Positions 38,660 to 49,405 of a stretch of DNA of 64,000 nt are shown one piece after another. The position numbers and the translations under genes were made by a program. Source of the stretch: Symsagittifera roscoffensis (Eukaryota; Xenacoelomorpha; Acoela; Convolutidae). The notes below the pieces were generated by a model. That model searched no databases and had not been told where the DNA came from. It was given only the letters and a program-made list of their open reading frames with translations. Numbering within the stretch: position 1 is the stretch's first letter; the number at the start of each line of letters is the position of its first letter. The stretch covers positions 70,275,345 to 70,339,344 of the forward strand of contig NC_087062.1 in the NCBI RefSeq assembly GCF_963678635.1. Direction: 5' to 3'.

Positions 38660-39965
38660 ACTTTGAGCTGTTTTCTGGAGGAGTCAAAAAGTTTCCAAAA
38701 ATCGAACAGGAAATAAGAACATTGACGTTTCCGAGGGTCATATTTTTATGTTTGGAAAATATTGGGCCCAATTGTTTATTTAAAGGGCTTCTTGAATCCC
38801 GTTCTTTTTCTTGAAACCAAACTCTCATATTTGGTACGGTAGTTTTTGGGAAAAAGACAAAAAGTTTCAAAAAGCAGTAGAAAACCGAAAGTTTGACTTT
38901 TCTGGTGGCCATAACCCTCGGTTTGGAAAAATGAACGTAGCCACTAATGCAAAGGAGCTTGCCTCAACTCGGCTTTTTGATTGAAACCAAAAAACCAGAT
39001 TGGGGTGGGTAGCTTTCGAGAAAATGAAAAAAGTTTCAAAGAACGGTAAAAAAGTACAAAGATTGTTTTTTTTTTTCAGAGGGCCAGTTTTTTTTTGTGT
39101 CAAGAAATTTAAGCAAACCGCTAATACAAGGAAATTTTTTTTTCGTACATTTCCTTACTGAGCGGAAAATCACATTTTTGAAGGGGTAGTTTTTGAGAAA
39201 AGTCAAAAAGCTTCAAAAAAAATGGTCAAAAATCAAAAATTTGACTTTCCTGCCGTCACAAATTCTTCTGTAAAATATTTTTTAGGTGTAACTTCAAATG
39301 CAGGGGAGTTTTCCACAACCCGGTTTACCCATTGATCTAAAATCTCAGATTTGCAATAAGATTGCTTGAGAAAACTCGAAACAGTTTTAAAAAATGGTCA
39401 AAAAGTCGAAATTTTGACTTCTCCGAGGGTCATAACTTTCTGTGTATTAAAAATTGGGCATAGCTGCTTAGCAAGAGAGCTTTTCACCGCCCCTTTTTTT
39501 CATTAAAATCAATGATTGTGATTCGGGAGGGTAGTTTTCGAGAAAATTGAAAAAGTTTCAAAAAACGGTCAAAAATCGGAAGTTTTTTTTGAGTAAAAAA
39601 ATTGGTCGAAGCTGCCTATGCAAAGAAATTTTCCACAGCCCATTCTACTCCTTGAGCCCAAAATCTTTGATGGGGTAGCGTTTGAGAAATGTCAAAAAGT
39701 TCGAAAAACGGTCAAAAAATTGAAATTTTGTCTTTTCCGAGGGTCATGACTTTTTGTGTCCAAAAATTTGGGCATAGCCGCCTGTGTAGGGAACTTTTTA
39801 CAACCTGTTCTATCCATTGAACCCAAAGTCGCAGATTAGGGAGGGTTGTTTTTAAGAAAAATCTAAATTTTCAAAAAACGGTCAAAAAGTATAAATTTTG
39901 GCTTTTCCGACGGTCATAACTTATTGTGAAAGAAATTTTGGGCATACCTGCTTGCGTAGGGTAAT
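38660..39965. repeat. Degenerate ~175-bp tandem array (about 8 copies)
   Basis: The words GTCAAAAAGTTTCAAAAA(C)GGTCAAAA, GACTTTTCCGAGGGTCATAA, TTTGGGCATAGC and GGGTAGTTTTTGAGAAAA recur in that order. Starts of the first word fall near 38684, 38861, 39027, 39202, 39376, 39548, 39691 and 39866, giving steps of about 143-177 bp. Copies are strongly diverged. Confidence 0.8.
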
Positions 39966-40256
39966 CTTAGATTTTGGAGAGTAGTATTCGAGAGAAGGTG
40001 AAAAATCCATAAAGATGGGTAGAAAACACTTTTTCGAAGGCTGATGAAAGTAGGGAAGCGTTAAAAGATACTTTTCGAGTTCTGATGAAACGAATTCTGC
40101 AGGCAACCAGGGTTGTAGATGGCTTTCCTATTGGTACCATTTTTTTCCATAGGGTCTCAAAAAAAGATGTAATAAAAACAGGATCCCAAATATTTTTCAC
40201 AATACCTGTTTTTATCAAACAGGAGCTTAAGCCACAAATTTGGTCTCATTTCAAGA

Positions 40257-40995
40257 TACAGTGCTGATTTAAATTATCCGGACGAAACGAACAAAACTTG
40301 AATTTTCAAACGCGTTTTTCTCAAATTGGGTTAAGATTAGACAAAAAGTGAAGAAGACAAAAGTTGCTTAGAATTTCACCAGAATTAATATGGTGCCATT
40401 TTTTCTCCGAAATTCTCAACAAAAATGTTACCCCAAAAATGGGTCATTTTGGATTTTTTTCAATTAATCAAGAATTACGCTGAAACTACTTTGTAAATTG
40501 ATATGAAAATTATATCACAGGAAGCCTCTTACGCCGTTCAACAAAGTTTAAGAAGAGTTAATTTGCCAAAAATTTGCGCAAATTGTTCAAAACTTATTTT
40601 TAAACAGAGATTCTGGGTTTTATATAGTAAAAATCACATTTATTGACTATCAAGTGAAAATTTTTTTTCATTTATACTGGTTTTTGGAGATTTAACCCTT
40701 CTTAAACTTTGTTGAACTGCGTAAGAGGCTTCCTGTGATATAATTTTCATATCAATTAACAAAGTAGTTTCAGCGTAATTCTTGATTAATTGAAAAAAGC
40801 CAAAATGACCCATTTTTGGGGTAACATTTTTGTTGAGAATTTCGGAGAAAAAATGGCACCATACTAATTCTGGTGAAATTCTAAGCAATTTTTGTCTTCT
40901 TCACTTTTTGTCTAATCTTAACCCAATTTGAGAAAAACGCGTTTGAAAGTTCAAGTTTTGTTCGTTTCGTCCGGATAATTTAAATCAGCACTGTA
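40257..40995. mobile_element. Foldback Tc1/mariner-type MITE with ~300-bp terminal inverted repeats
   Basis: TA-CAGTGCTGATTTAAATT at the left is matched by AATTTAAATCAGCACTG-TA at the right. The inverted repeats extend about 300 bp each (left to ~40562, right from ~40692) around a ~130-bp AT-rich loop. The TA flanks and CAGTG ends fit the Tc1/mariner class. No transposase frame is present, so it is non-autonomous. Confidence 0.88.
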
Positions 40996-41096
40996 TTGCT
41001 ACAAGTTTTGACTAAAATATATCTATTGCTCTTTTTATGGCAATTAACAATTTTATCGAACAACGTCTTAACTATCTGAATACTATTTAGTGGCAA

Positions 41097-41283
41097 AAAG
41101 TTGGAACAGACAAAAATTATTAAAAAGAGCAATCTGCCAAATTTGAGTGATTTTTGCATGCAAATTTGAGTTTTTAGTTGACCTTGAGTCATATGTTTTG
41201 TTTAAAAAGCTAGCTTTTGCATGCAAACGTTTCCTGAAATAGGTCATTTGCTCTTTTTAATTAATTCTGTCTGTTCCAACTTT
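41097..41283. mobile_element. Short inverted-repeat element (187 bp), MITE-like
   Basis: AAAGTTGGAACAGAC and a further ~22 bp (AAAAAGAGCAA) at the left are mirrored by TTGCTCTTTTT and GTCTGTTCCAACTTT at the right. The interior also holds two TTTGCATGCAAA palindromes. Target duplication is unclear. Confidence 0.6.
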
Positions 41284-41371
41284 ATACAACGAACGCTCTA
41301 TAATTCTGACCCTGAGACAGTGAAATAGAGTTGAATTTATAATTAATGCCAAATTGTTGTCAATATCCTCT

Positions 41372-41572
41372 TCGGTCAACGAATCTGAACGAAGTTATTT
41401 CACCTAAAACTGCTCATTTCGGTGAGGGGTTTTAGCGTCTCACTGATTTTCACGCGTAAAAACCATTTTCATATAAATCCAATTACCGTATAAGCTGTAG
41501 TTTTTGACCGATTGAATTATTCAAGGTCACCAATATTGCCAACAAATTGGCCTTAACTATAAGTAATTTTGT
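41372..41572. repeat. Dispersed repeat, copy 1
   Basis: TCAACGAATCTGA-CGAAGTTA, the CACCTAAAA block, TTTTTGACCG and CACCAATATTGCCAA also occur in the same order at 49204-49405. Copies are diverged. The family is unknown and this copy ends about 130 bp before the protease start codon. Confidence 0.6.
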
Positions 41573-41704
41573 CTATCTGAACATTTTGCATCTCTCAATA
41601 CACTTCGTTTCAGTCTCAAAAATCCAGTGTTTCGTACGCCTTGATTTTGATTATGCCGAAAGACTTGACATATAACTTCCCAACGTTTTTACTGTGTAAT
41701 TGCG

Positions 41705-43607
41705 ATGGCTAACTCCTTTGTTTTTAATTTGAATTCTGTTGTTTTATTTTTTTCTTTTACCTCCTTGCTGACACAACTCTCTTTCGAATCTTGTGAGTCA
41801 GTTTGGTCGGATTGGAGACCCGAGAAGTGTTCAGGTCTTTGCAGTGTTAAGCCAATGCAAATACGTTTCCGACTTTGCAATTATTCAAACTCGACTTTTC
41901 CGGGTCAGGAACACTTATTACTCTCTGGTTTCAACAATTCCATGCCCGAAAACATTTTTTCGGAGAATTCTCCTAGCAAATTTGGTTTCGAAAAACGAAG
42001 CCAGAATGAACTTTTCAATGAAACTGAAGTTAGAGTATGTAGAAACAAAGACAGCTCGTTTTGCTTCAAGGAAAAGAGTTTTGACAGACAATGTGGAACG
42101 CGCAAAATTCCTACAAACATGGCTTTACATGTACAGAATAATCCTTTCAAAAATTTGAGTTCGAAAAACACTCAGCTTGAGATAAATTCGGAAACTGGAT
42201 CGAGCTTACACCAGAAGCGAATAATTTTGGGTAATTCTGCAGAGAAACATTCTTGGCCCTGGTTTGCCGCCTTGATTTACTTCAGGGCTCTTTTTCTTTT
42301 TTCACTCTTTCCCAATAGTTTTTTTTGAATAAATTGTTAGTTTGCAACTTCAAATGACAAAAAAGCTGTTCACATTCAGAGGGAAAATTTGGCCACTTTT
42401 TTGCAGCCACGTTTTTGAAGCGGGGTTCTTTTTTTATTGATGGCGACTTTCAAGAAGTAATTTCTAAATTGACACGGAAGGAGGGTATCAATAAAAAAGC
42501 ACCCCTGCTCCTCACTCATAGTTATCTTATCGTTCATAGTTATCATGAGCAAAAAAAATTAATTATCATGAGCAAAAAAAATTATATATACATTTCATTG
42601 AGTTCAGTCAGTGGAAAAATAAAATGAGCCCAATTTTAGAAGCTACGTCTGCGGATCTACTCTTATCCATTCTAATTGGGTTATAACCAGTGCGCATTGC
42701 GTCAGGGGCAGATTAATCCTAGAAAACTGGCAGATTTCATTCGGTGACCACATTAGACATCCTAAGTTTGACTCTGTGCAAGGGAAAAGTGAAATCACTC
42801 GGAAAATAACCAAGATAAAAATCCACGAAGACTTCTTCATGAAAGCAAATCACTCGCCTCGAATGGATATTGCATTGATTAAACTAGACTCGCCGGTGGA
42901 TTTCACACACAGTGTTAACCGAGCCTGTTTGCCGAGTGGTGAAGAGTCTTCAACTAAATTTTGTTTTGCGATTGGATTCGGAATGACGAACTGGGACGCG
43001 AAAGAGTATCCGAGGAGTCTGATGGAAGCGCACATGCCGAAGATACCCGATAGCGCCTGTCGGTTAAAATACGGGAACGAGTTTGTGAACAGCAGCATGT
43101 TTTGCGCAGGAGTTTTGGACGGAACCAGGCATTGCACGTTATTTCAGTTAAAATTACAGCAATTATTAAATATAAATGTTTGGAATCAAATCTAATTCAT
43201 TTTATAATTATATTAACAAAAATACTTCCCAGCTTTAATGGCCGTTATTGCAAGATAATTTTGCTGATCTGCTTTGCAGCATTTTCTGACAAGTTCTGCT
43301 GTGAGGTTTTCTGCAAAACTTCCAGATGTTTTTTGTGCTTAATGAATCTCAATTTCAACGGGACTAAAATCAGGTAAATTTTCATTGCGCAATGCTTGGG
43401 AATGACACTCACGGTGAACTCAGGGACACTTGTGTGGGGGACTCGGGGGGACCGCTGATTTGTAAACACAGAGGGGGGCAGTGGTACCTGGAAGGCGTGA
43501 TCTCGTGGGGAAGCGAGTGTGGGCGGAAGGGGTGGCCTAGTGTCTATACACGAGTAACAAAATTCACTCAATGGATCGATGACGTCATAAGGAAAAATAC
43601 TGATTGA
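41705..43607 (+). CDS. Secreted serine protease with TSP1-like N-terminus (three exons)
   Basis: Proposed exons are 41705-42285, 42640-43128 and 43424-43607, 417 codons plus stop. The first ~28 residues are a hydrophobic signal peptide. A TSP1-like module follows ([22 protein letters not shown]). CGTRK may supply the Cys that ties the prodomain to the protease. [16 protein letters not shown] is the S1 activation-site region. The catalytic triad is complete: His in TSAHC, Asp in MDIALIKL, Ser in CVGDSGGPL. The Asp six residues before the Ser (RDTCVGDS) predicts trypsin-like cleavage after Lys/Arg. The C-terminus ends normally with the SVYTRV...WI block. A TATA-like sequence lies near 41671. 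Splice donors are not GT (see findings). The intact frames suggest a working gene. Confidence 0.85.
42286..42639 (+). other. Intron 1 of the protease gene (non-GT donor)
   Basis: Frame-preserving joining requires the exon to end TTCAG and the intron to start GGCTC, since no GT lies in the needed interval. The 3' side is TTTTAG followed by AAG, a NAGNAG acceptor whose two choices differ by one codon and both keep the frame. Confidence 0.6.
43129..43423 (+). other. Intron 2 of the protease gene (GC donor or nested insertion)
   Basis: The exon ends ACCAG and the intron begins GCATTG and ends ACTCAG. Joining gives the conserved TRDTCVGDS. Within it, 57 bp before the acceptor, CAG is followed by GTAAAT, a good donor-like site. 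This suggests that an older 50-bp-scale intron was enlarged by a ~245-bp insertion. Confidence 0.6.
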
Positions 43608-44476
43608 AAAAGTGTATTTGAAGAAAGCAACTCGCAAACCCATGCGAAACTAATTGCTTTAATTTATTTAATAGTTAGTTCAGTTTGTATTGTAATTTGA
43701 TGTCTCCTTTGAGTAAATTTTAATACAGACATGACGCAAAGCGTCTGAAAGTTAGGTTTTTGAGAGCATCAATACAGAAAGCAATCGAAAGTACCAAACT
43801 TCAAGGATAACATCTCAAGTATAACGTCTCACCGGATATAATCCCCCTGGGCTTAAGTCTCAGTGGAATTCATTGGTTAAAGTTTCTATCCTTGATTTTA
43901 CTATATATCCTTGACATCAACAATCTATCGGTCTTTAAACTAACCAAGAACAAACTTGTTGTTCCGACTTTCATAACGAAAGTAACGGAATATTTGTGCT
44001 CGGGGTGGTTTTTTCTTCGGACAATTTAAGACTTTTTTAGTAGCCATAAACGACAAAAATTTTTAACTTCATTCAAAAGGTATTGTTGTCCTAAGTTTAA
44101 ATATGAAAAGATACTTAGTGATCATTTGTTGTAAAGTTATGGGGGTTTAAAAATTGCCATTAGGTCAATTAGGGACAATTAACGCGCAATATATTTCGCG
44201 CTATTAACGCGTAAGCGCAGATTTACTCCGTCTTAGAAATCGTTCCAAATTGGTTGCAGGAAGCTTCTTTGCATGATTGATTTGTTACTAGGAGCGAAAT
44301 TGATCTGTTTTTACTTTATATGGCGTGTGGGGGGATGATTTTTACAAAAAACAACTCAATTTTTTTGTTAAAAATTCTTTCATTTTGTGTTTATTTCAAT
44401 AAATTTTTTCAAAAAATTACTGTTCTATAGACCTTAAAAGGCTTTCAGAACATTCAGGGCTTCGCCCTGATACTAT
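43608..44476. other. AT-rich intergenic DNA, no gene seen
   Basis: Holds the likely 3' end of the protease gene and, at about 43966-44050, a diverged match to sequences at 58298 and 62687 (ACGGAATATTTGT). No ORF or RNA gene is supportable. Confidence 0.5.
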
Positions 44477-45000
44477 AAACCTTGCTCTTTATGCAAATGA
44501 CACAGTACTGAAAACGAGCAATTCAAAAAAAAATTTTCAGAGTTTTAGACAAGCAAATGCATGGCGCAAGGAAAATAAACTAAATTTGAATAGCAAAAAC
44601 GCAAACACAGTCGTCTTTGGTAAAAAAAAACCAAATAAATAAGAGCGGTTAAAAAACAAAGACAATTAAAAGTAGTACATCAAGTACTAGAAAAATTGCG
44701 CAAAAACTTGGTTTTGAGTCTAAATTTTCATAACCACATCGCAAAAAAAAAAACTCCAATGCTTCAGTTCTGTGGTGTCAAATCAAATACGCAAATATTT
44801 AACCTAAAAACAAACTATTTTAGCGTCAAAGTGTACACACAACCAATTCTGCAACATGATTTTCTGGCGTACGCTAAGACTGACATCTCATCTATCACAC
44901 CTCTTCAATTGGAGTTTAACGTTATCATCAAAATAGTATTCTACAAAAACAAAAAAGTCAGTTGGCGAAGATGTAAATATAAATAAATTTACCAAAAGAA
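44477..45000 (+). pseudogene. LINE reverse transcriptase remnant, copy 1
   Basis: Plus-strand reading with several frameshifts: NLALYANDTVLKTSN is a decayed YADD block. It is followed by AWRKENKLNLNSKNAN and VVFGKK, then VYTQPILQHDFLAYAKTDI and NVIIKIVFYKNK. The order fits the C-terminal half of a non-LTR RT with its downstream region. The catalytic Asp pair is mutated and stops occur throughout, so it is inactive. Confidence 0.7.
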
Positions 45001-46424
45001 CTTTTTGAATGTAACATATTGAAAGTTAAGACCAAATTTCTCAGAAAAAAAGCCTGAAAGGGGCAAATTTAGGAAAAGCCTGAAAAGACAACGAGATATC
45101 ACGTGCATAAAAAGTAAAATGTTACAAAAAATTATTTTTTTTTGGTCTACAATTGGATAAATTTTATCAGAAATGCAACGTTTCAACAAGTTCTCTATTT
45201 CAATCGTAAATTTTTGGAAAACTATTTGTCGGACAACATAGACCTTGAAAGTTTTTGAAAGATGTGCGTATCGGGGGTCATAAAATTTTAAATGAAATTG
45301 TAAGTGTTTGTGAATTTTCGATTTCTAGATTTCGATCTTTATCTACCATAAAAGCATAAAAAATAGCGAAGCTACGAGTGAAAAACGATCCGTTTTTTTA
45401 GGCACCCGAAAACAGGTTTTCGCAGCCTGATGTTGTCCTATTAGACTATGTACTTCTAAACGCGTGAAAATAACCCTTTTATTATAATGGTAACCCTAGA
45501 CTTGGAACAATTTAGTATTAAATCATTAAAAGCCAGATTTGTGATTGTAAAACTTTATTCAAGGTCGTTTTTTTAATAGCTGGCTTAACTGTGCAACGCG
45601 GCTGATTAATTTGGGGCTTTTCTGTTCTACAGATAAAAAATTGATCGTTCTGTTATTTTGAAAGTATGACCAATCTGATTGGTTGAATTTATTTTGAGTA
45701 AGTAGAACTCTAGGTTCTCTAGAAAACAGAAGCTCAATTAACGGTTTGATAATTTTGGGACATTTCTTTAGTGGGTTTGAATTTTTTATGTCATTCTTTT
45801 TTTCAAACAGATTTAATATTATAATAGAAAGATCAAACAATCAAGCTCTCTGAAGCTTAAAACGCTTTACAAGGATTTAGTTTTTATGAAAACCAAAAAT
45901 AATTTGAAAAGATGAAACATAATCAGTCCTTCTTTTCAATTTTTTTTAAAAAAAATAAATCATTCCGAATGGTTGCGAGCTTGGTTGTATCAATCAAGGA
46001 AATTAGAAATAGTGAGAGTGGGTATCAAAAACAAATTTGGCAAATCCTTCCATAAATGCCCTGAAAATAGGTTTTTAGATTCTTTCATTCAAAAATTTAT
46101 CCGCTCTTAAAAATTTTTTCTTTCAAAATCTTCAGTTCAAATCTTTTCAACAATATCGAAAACCAACGTTTAAGGCAAGGCATCAAATTTATTTTTCATC
46201 AAATAAATTTTTAAATTCAAAAAATGGAGTGCACAGAAAAAACTATTCGTTCATCGTTGTTTTGTTGACTATCTTGTTTTTCGAAAATCGTTTTGAAAAG
46301 TTTTGTCTAATTTTTCGGTCCATCTTTCAAAGATGAGATCTCAGTGAGGTTTGCTTTGGTTTTTTTCTAGAGATTTTGCCAAAAACTTTTCATCAGTTGA
46401 AATCTATAGGTATTCTCAGCTCAA

Positions 46425-46426
46425 AA

Positions 46427-46491
<65 letters not shown>
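46425..46491. repeat. (TA)n microsatellite
   Basis: About 67 bp of almost pure TA, with one CA interruption, inside the segment unique to the long copy of the 2.84-kb duplication. Confidence 0.98.
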
Positions 46492-46494
<3 letters not shown>

Positions 46495-47314
46495 ACCAGT
46501 GACGTTTTCCAACAAGATTTGGGGCTAGCACGAGATTTTTATACATCGAATTCTCAGTTAATATTTCAAGGGACTTATTGAAAGGGAATGTGATGTATGT
46601 ACAGAAACAGTAATTAAGTTACAGTTAATTTGAGCTACGTTAAGTTTTTTTTTCTGTCGCCCTTAGAACAACGCAATTTACCTCTGGCGAAAAATGGTAC
46701 CATCGCGTCCACCGTCACGTCTCTGTGCAGTTGACTTTGCCACTGAATTATTCGTTAGTCTTTTTTAATTCGAAGCTTTCTGTACTATTTTTAGGCTTCA
46801 AGTCACTAAGCAGTTTTCAACCTCTTTTGATTAAATTGGCAGCAGTATTGAAATACATATTGTAAAGGTGTTTTCGACAATTTCTAGAATTTCAAGATGC
46901 ACTAGGTTACCCAACTACAAATTTTATGATGCCATGATAACACGCCATAGATTGATCCCACATTTCGAGGGGGTCGGAACCAATTTTGTTGAAAACTTTG
47001 AACAAAAAAAAATGATTTTTTTTGTGCTTTAATGTACCAGGTCTAACAATTTTTAAATGAAACTGCCTTTTCGTTTCAATGAAAGTTTTTTCAATTAAGC
47101 GCAGTTTTTCCTGTTACCAACAAGAATTGTTGGCGAGTTCTGTTACGTTCATTTGAAACAACAATAGCAGAAAAAAGTTCGTAGAGTTTTTCTTGTTTCG
47201 TAGGGTTTTTAATGAATCAGATGAATCTTTAGCTGCAGAAAGAGGCAGGATAGGAATATCGTGAAGGAGAAAAATTGTCCCATTGAAAAACTTTCCCATA
47301 ATCTTAGCCTTCAA

Positions 47315-47850
47315 AAACCTTGCTCTTTATGCAATTTACACAGTACTGAAAACGAGCAATTAAAAAAAAATTTTCAGAGTTTTAGACAAGCAAAGGCATG
47401 GCGCAAGGAAAATAAACTAACATTGAATAGCAAAAACGCAAACACAGTCGTCTTTGGTAAAAAAAACCGAACAAATAAGAGCGGTTGAAAAACAAAAACA
47501 GTTAAAAGTAGTACATCAAGTATTAGAAAAATTGCGCAAAAACTTGGTTTTGAGTCTAAATTTTCATAACCACATCGCAAAAAAAAACTCCAATGCTTCA
47601 GTTCTGTGGTGTCAAATCAAATACGCAAATATTTAAACTACAAACAAATTTTTTTAGCGTCAAAGTGTACACACAACCAATTCTGCAACATGATTTTCTG
47701 GCGTACGCTAAGACTGACATCTCATCTATCACACCTCTTCAATTGGAGTTGAACGTTATCATCAAAATAGTATTCTACAAAAACAAAAACAAGTCAGTTG
47801 GCGAAGATGTAAATATAGATAAATTTACCAAAAGAAATTTTTGAATGTAA
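47315..47850 (+). pseudogene. LINE reverse transcriptase remnant, copy 2
   Basis: Duplicate of 44477-45000. Here the RT motif reads LALYAIYTVLKT, even more decayed. QAKAWRKENKLTLNSKNAN and the VYTQPILQHDFLAYAKTDI block are retained. Confidence 0.7.
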
Positions 47851-48698
47851 CATATTGAAAGTTAAGACCAAATTTCTCAGAAAAAAAGCCTGAAAGGGGC
47901 AAATTTAGGAAAAGCCTGAAAAGACAACGAGATATCACGTGCATAAAAAGTAAAATGTCACAAAAATTTATTTTTTGGTCTACAATTGGATAAATTTTAT
48001 CAGAAATGCAACGTTTGAACAAGTTCTCTATTTCAATCGAAAATTTTCGGAAAATTATTTGTTGAAAACAATTTAAAAAAAAAAAATTATTCCGAATGGT
48101 TGCGAGCTTGGTTGTATCACTCAAGGAAATTAGAAATAGTGAGAGTGGGTAGCAAAAACCAATTTGGCAAATCCTTCCATAAATGCCCTGAAAAGAGGTT
48201 TTTAGATTCTTCCATTCAAAATTTATCCGCTCTTAAAAATATTTTCTTTCAAAATCTTCAGTTCAAATCTTTTCAACAATATCGAAAACCAACATTTAAG
48301 GCAAGGCATCAAATTTATTTTTCATCAAATAAATTTTTAAATTCAAAAAATGGAGTGCACAGAAAAAACTATTCGTTCATCGTTGTTTTGTTGACTATCT
48401 TGTATTCCGAAAATCGTTTCGGAAAACAATTTTTAAATGAAACTGCCTTTTCGTTTCATTGAAACTTTTTTCAAACAAGCGCAGTTTTTCTTGTAACCAA
48501 CAAGAATCGTTGACGAGTTCTGTTACGTTCATTTGAAAAAACAATAGCAGAAAAAAATTCGTAGAGTTTTTCTTGTTTCGTAGGGTTTTTAATGAATCAG
48601 ATGACTCTTTAGCTGCAGAAAGAGGCAGGATAGGAATATCGTGAAGTAGAAAAATTGTCCCATCGAAAAATTTTCCTACAATCTTCGCCTTCAAAAAC
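47315..48698. repeat. Tandem duplication, short copy (1.38 kb)
   Basis: Second copy with two large internal deletions relative to the first, or the first has two insertions. Both ends coincide with the duplicated AAACCTTGCTC-type boundary. Confidence 0.85.
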
Positions 48699-49203
48699 TT
48701 TACCATTATCATGAAGTTAAAGTTCTTACACCTTTTACAGGAAAATAAGAGGATTCCTTATAGGAATTTGAGACGATTTTTTTCCAAATAATTTATACGG
48801 TACTATTTAACGGCATCCAAGTTAAGCATACCGCTGCAGAATTTTTAAAAAAAAGTGAATTAGACACTAATTGATCCTAGTTGTGACAGGAAAAGCGCAA
48901 TTTTTGGTATATTATATTCCAAGCATAACGCAAAAAAAAACATTTTGGTCCAAGCTTAACAAATTATGATTTTTACTGTCCTGTAACGTATCTGTTTTAA
49001 TGTTAGGCGGAAAAAAAAGTTTCCAAAAAATCAAAACTAAGTGAAATGTACTTGTAACTTTTTATGAATGATTTAAACCGACACGCATTTTCAAAAAAAA
49101 AAGAGATTTTTTTAGCTGCTCTCTACAATCCAAAAAGTAGTTCTACTTGTATAGGTATTCTTTGATAATTTATAGTTAATGGCAATTTTCGGGTAATATG
49201 CTT

Positions 49204-49405
49204 TTAAATCAACGAATCTGAGCGAAGTTAATTAACCTAAAATGGATTATTTTGACGTTCCAAACCAATTTTTCTACTCATTTGAGTAACCAATCACTTA
49301 AGAAACCCCATAAAAAAAATCTAATTAGCCTAAAAGCGACTGTTTTTGACCGTTTAAATTGCTCAAATTCACTAATATTGCCAAACACTCAGCCTTAAAT
49401 ATAAA
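49204..49405. repeat. Dispersed repeat, copy 2
   Basis: Diverged match to 41372-41572, with the same order of TCAACGAATCTGA, TTTTTGACCG and AATATTGCCAA words. Confidence 0.6.

Larger units (their letters stand above)
44477..47314. repeat. Tandem duplication (2.84-kb unit), long copy
   Basis: Blocks 44477-45236, 45960-46290 and 47047-47314 reappear in the same order in 47315-48698. The intervening 45237-45959 and 46291-47046 are absent from the second copy. No gene is seen in these unshared segments. Confidence 0.85.

Noticed and set aside
42415-42627. 70-residue ORF inside protease intron 1
   Set aside because: Intronic, low complexity, and including it would break the conserved protease domain.
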